From NCBI GenBank assembly GCA_030842085.1, contig JAUUSE010000008.1, positions 1-49,214 of the forward strand: a DNA stretch of 49,214 bases, in the 5' to 3' direction. This DNA is from Timburyella sp030842085 (GTDB lineage Bacteria > Bacillota > Clostridia > Oscillospirales > Acutalibacteraceae). How positions within the stretch are numbered: the first letter of the stretch is position 1; the number at the start of each line of letters is the position of its first letter. This document shows, one piece after another, positions 46,664 to 49,214 of the stretch. Both the position numbers and the translations under genes were made by a program. Below the pieces are notes generated by a model. It searched no databases and was not told the DNA's origin. It saw only the letters and a program-made list of their open reading frames with translations.

Positions 46664-47719
46664 TTATAAAAGCTTGCTTTCGCAATAGCCGCATTTGCCG
46701 TCGTCTTCAAGTTTCGGCAGATAATGTTCAAAATGAGTAATGCATTTTAAATTGCCACAGCACTTTTCGGTATTCGGCTCCGTACGCTTATCAAACCTTT
46801 TGTCACCCTTTTCAAGCATATGCAGTATAAGCGACATTCTCGCATAAAGCCCATATTCAGACTGCTTAAAGTATACCGCCCGCTCATCATCGTCAACATC
46901 ATATGTTATCTCGTCCACACGCGGCAGAGGATGGAGCACTTTCATATCGCTTTTTGCTTTTTTCATCTTTTCGCCGTCGAGTATAAATACGCCCTTTTGG
47001 CGATTATACTCCTCTTCGCTCTTAAACCGCTCGCGCTGTATTCTCGTCATATACAGTACATCCAGACCGCCTATTTCCGACTCAAGGCTGGTTGCCTGCT
47101 TGTACTCACAGCCATGCTTGTCCATGAACGACTTTATATAGTCCGGCACGTTAAGCTCGGGCGTGGATATTAGTACAAATTTGTTGTTTTTAAACCTGCT
47201 CATTGTTTTTATAAGCGAATGCACCGTACGACCGTATTTTAAATCGCCGCAAAGGCCTATTGTAAGTCCGTCGAGCCTGCCTTTCGTTTCCATTAGCGTA
47301 AATAAGTCCGTAAGCGTCTGCGTTGGGTGCAGATGCCCGCCGTCACCGGCGTTTATGACCGGCACACGCGAAAAAATAGATGCCGCCTTGGCGGCGCCTT
47401 CCATATAATGACGCATTGCTATAATGTCAGCGTAATTGCTTACCATAGTTATGGTGTCCTTAAGACTTTCGCCTTTCGACACAGAGGAGTTCTGCGGGTC
47501 GTTAAAGCCTATTACCGAGCCGCCGAGCCTAAGCATAGCAGCCTCAAACGACATGCGGGTGCGCGTGGACGGCTCATAAAACAGCGTTGCCATAACTTTA
47601 GAGTGGCAGCTGTCGGAATAATAACCCGGATTTCTCATAATGGCGCCCGCCATTGTGAGTATATCCATAATTTTTTCAGTCTCTACATCCTCTAAATCCA
47701 CTAAATGCCTTAACTCCAT
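46664..47719 (-). CDS. pyrB: Aspartate carbamoyltransferase with C-terminal PyrI-like zinc knuckle
   Basis: A 351-residue enzyme that joins carbamoyl phosphate and aspartate, the committed step of pyrimidine synthesis. The carbamoyl-phosphate motif FYEPSTRTRMSFE, HPTQTLTDLFT, MTRIQRERF and HPLPRVDEI are intact. After a normal catalytic chain (to about 310) the protein adds 40 residues with CGNLKC (321-326) and CGYC (343-346), the same C-x4-C...C-x2-C zinc knuckle found at the C-terminus of the regulatory chain PyrI. No separate pyrI follows. ATG 47719 has GGAGG 12 bp upstream. The short leader leaves no room for a PyrR attenuator. Confidence 0.93.
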   Translation of the reverse strand: MELRHLVDLEDVETEKIMDILTMAGAIMRNPGYYSDSCHSKVMATLFYEPSTRTRMSFEAAMLRLGGSVIGFNDPQNSSVSKGESLKDTITMVSNYADIIAMRHYMEGAAKAASIFSRVPVINAGDGGHLHPTQTLTDLFTLMETKGRLDGLTIGLCGDLKYGRTVHSLIKTMSRFKNNKFVLISTPELNVPDYIKSFMDKHGCEYKQATSLESEIGGLDVLYMTRIQRERFKSEEEYNRQKGVFILDGEKMKKAKSDMKVLHPLPRVDEITYDVDDDERAVYFKQSEYGLYARMSLILHMLEKGDKRFDKRTEPNTEKCCGNLKCITHFEHYLPKLEDDGKCGYCESKLL

Positions 47720-47744
47720 AACCTCAGCCTCCTATATCTTTGAT

Positions 47745-47773
47745 ATTTTACCATTTTTCGCTCCTTTTAGCAA
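47745..47773 (-). promoter_or_regulatory. pyrB promoter
   Basis: TTGCTA (47768-47773), 17-bp spacer, TAAAAT (47745-47750). Predicted leader of about 20 nt. Confidence 0.7.
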
Positions 47774-48223
47774 TAATAATTATCGCCCATAAACAGCGAA
47801 AAACTATTAATAATCCACGGCTATTTTAGTTAAAATTATTTTATGATATATCACATATAAAATTAATTTAAGAGCTTTCAGCTATGGCGTCTTAATAAGA
47901 TTATAAAGCAGAAACGGCAATGAACCGCTGGTCTGCCCATGCACTTAGTATGTAGTATAATGCCGGTTTAATCTATTAAAAAGGCTAAACATACAATCTA
48001 ATTGCTACCACGCAAAGTAAAAATAAGCAGTCAATGCCGCCGATAATCTGTATATGAAATTTTAATCTTTTACGCTGTAGTTTTAGAGAAGAAATGTCTG
48101 ATAAATCCTTTATAACCGGCCGCGCTGCAATCTCATTTTTCTTGCTCAAGCGGCAATAAAAAAGCAGCCAAAAATCCTCGCGATTTCCGACTGCAGTTAA
48201 CTTATTATATTAATTTTGTTTGG
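47774..48223. other. AT-rich intergenic stretch
   Basis: Between pyrB and the membrane-protein gene (both minus). A hairpin with several G-U pairs at about 48155-48195 followed on the minus strand by TTTTTTATT probably terminates the membrane-protein transcript. No gene, RNA or repeat otherwise supported. Confidence 0.5.
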
Positions 48224-49174
48224 TCACTTCGCCCGCTCTCTGTGATATAAAAAATACCCCGTACAAAAGCATGCGGCCGCCAAAATTAGCATAAATATTA
48301 AATTCACTACATCATCCATTGGATTGACTTCTACCAATGCCTCTCTAAAATCATTTATTACGTTTGTCCATCCGTTAAGTGCGGTAAAATACTCCGCAAT
48401 ATTATTTATCAATATTGTCACCGGAGCGGCTATAAGAAAAGACGCACCCGCCGCATACATCTTTTTATCCTTAAGCAGTAAAAATGTCGCATACATACAC
48501 CACAAGCCTATTATGGACACAAAATAAATAGGTCCGCCCATAGCGAATATATTCCATATGTAAGTAGTTCGGAAGAGCAAATACAAATACGGAATAGTTA
48601 TAATTGTGAGCACTATGAGCGCTTTCATAACCACTTTCCGCCGTGCTTTTATTATTGGAATCGCAAGCACCCATCCGGCAATACATGAGATTATCACTAT
48701 CGGAGACCATGTAAGTCTGTCGTTTATCGCCAAATCGCAAATCATGCATACTACAATGGCTATAAGCACAGAGCCTAAAAAAGATATGAGAATTATATTT
48801 CTTACCTCATCCCAGTTTGTGCTTTTTCTTAATCTTAACTCTTCTGAAATTTTGTCACTATTATCTTCCGCCTCTACATTTTTATTGGCCGAAAATTCTA
48901 TGCTCTCCATACTTTCAGCGGACTGTTCCTTGTTAATATGACTTTTGTTTTCATCTTCCTTGTCAACGCTTGCCGATAAGGCGGCTTTATCGTCGGCGAT
49001 TTCAGATTTTACATTCTCCGCCTCGTTATTTTCGCTTTGCTCGCCGTTATCTATATTTTCATTTTCTGCAATATCTGCTTTGCCGCTAAGCAGTTCGTTT
49101 GCCGTTACTCCAAGCAAATCGGACAGGGGTATTATCAGCGATATATCCGGGTAGCTTTGTCCGGTATCACATAG
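48224..49174 (-). pseudogene. Xre/multispan membrane protein, truncated at its 5' end
   Basis: The readable frame begins with the tail of a helix-turn-helix (TGQSYPDISLIIPLSDLLGVTANELLSGK), then an acidic linker, and six or seven membrane segments (from about IILISFLGSVLIAIVVCMI). Intact relatives start with a full Xre domain of about 60 residues, of which the first 40 are missing here; upstream of 49174 the frame meets a stop and no other frame supplies them. The best start is TTG 49117 after this lost segment. Either the 5' part was deleted or disrupted, or the membrane part is now made without DNA binding. Confidence 0.65.
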
Positions 49175-49214
49175 TTAAAGATATTGGTATCATTCAATCA
49201 ATTTTGCCGATAAA

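Noticed and set aside
1..49214. CRISPR arrays, tRNA and rRNA genes
   Set aside because: No regularly spaced direct repeats, cloverleaf-like or rRNA sequence was noticed; a tRNA or Rfam scan would be decisive.

Overview
The window looks like chromosome of an anaerobic, probably gut-associated, spore-forming member of the Clostridia (Firmicutes). The evidence is a class III anaerobic ribonucleotide reductase, a sigma-K gene with its hydrophobic pro-sequence, two BceAB/BceRS antimicrobial-peptide resistance modules, an NPKTA-type sorting signal, strong GGAGG ribosome-binding sites and AT-rich intergenic DNA. No tRNA, rRNA or CRISPR array was seen. Assignments rest on reading motifs; nothing was searched.

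Layout. (1) 55-2289, minus: peroxide defence, an AhpC peroxiredoxin followed by an AhpF-like reductase whose domains are in permuted order. (2) 2438-3286: a DUF3737 beta-helix protein. (3) 3494-6948, plus: anaerobic dNTP synthesis. nrdD lacks its glycyl-radical C-terminus; that domain is encoded 334 bp downstream as a separate 55-residue gene with its own promoter, just ahead of nrdG. Two NrdR-type boxes lie in front of nrdD. (4) 7077-11467, minus: a complete Bce module (regulator, kinase, ATPase, permease). (5) 11664-14634: a frameshifted sortase-type beta-helix surface protein, a monofunctional transglycosylase, a 44-residue membrane protein and a lipoprotein. (6) 14638-20474, minus: a second Bce module interrupted by an AT-rich P-loop kinase, with a DUF6054 gene between regulator and kinase; both modules share a CTTACATTTT motif upstream of their ATPase genes. 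(7) 20641-23397: an ABC exporter and a small Xre regulator.

(8) About 23620-31560: an integrated element of roughly 8 kb with a large serine recombinase at its right end, a sigma-70-like regulator, DUF6870 and DUF7768 proteins, a DUF4411 (PIN) / Xre-ImmA toxin-antitoxin pair, an amber-interrupted Xre gene and a divergent HxlR/monooxygenase pair. It has no relaxase, coupling protein or conjugation ATPase. Its intergenic DNA carries four copies of a palindrome with arm ACTTCGGGCCAA, a 149-nt inverted-repeat structure and several other dyads.

(9) 31601-36292, minus: two exported GHL10-type glycoside-hydrolase-like proteins, one fused to an Amidase_3 peptidoglycan amidase. (10) 36955-41812: a LysR regulator divergent from an operon of a small unknown protein, iron alcohol dehydrogenase, flavodoxin-like reductase, hexapeptide acetyltransferase and an aldo/keto reductase carrying a lipoprotein signal. 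(11) 42040-47719, minus: sigK; the ylxM-ffh-rpsP-khpA operon; and a pyrB whose product ends in a PyrI-like zinc knuckle. (12) The right edge holds an Xre/membrane protein gene that has lost most of its DNA-binding domain.

Strongest leads: the split anaerobic ribonucleotide reductase, the element-wide palindrome family with the long stem-loop, the permuted AhpF, the shared operator of the two Bce modules, and the PyrB-zinc-domain fusion.
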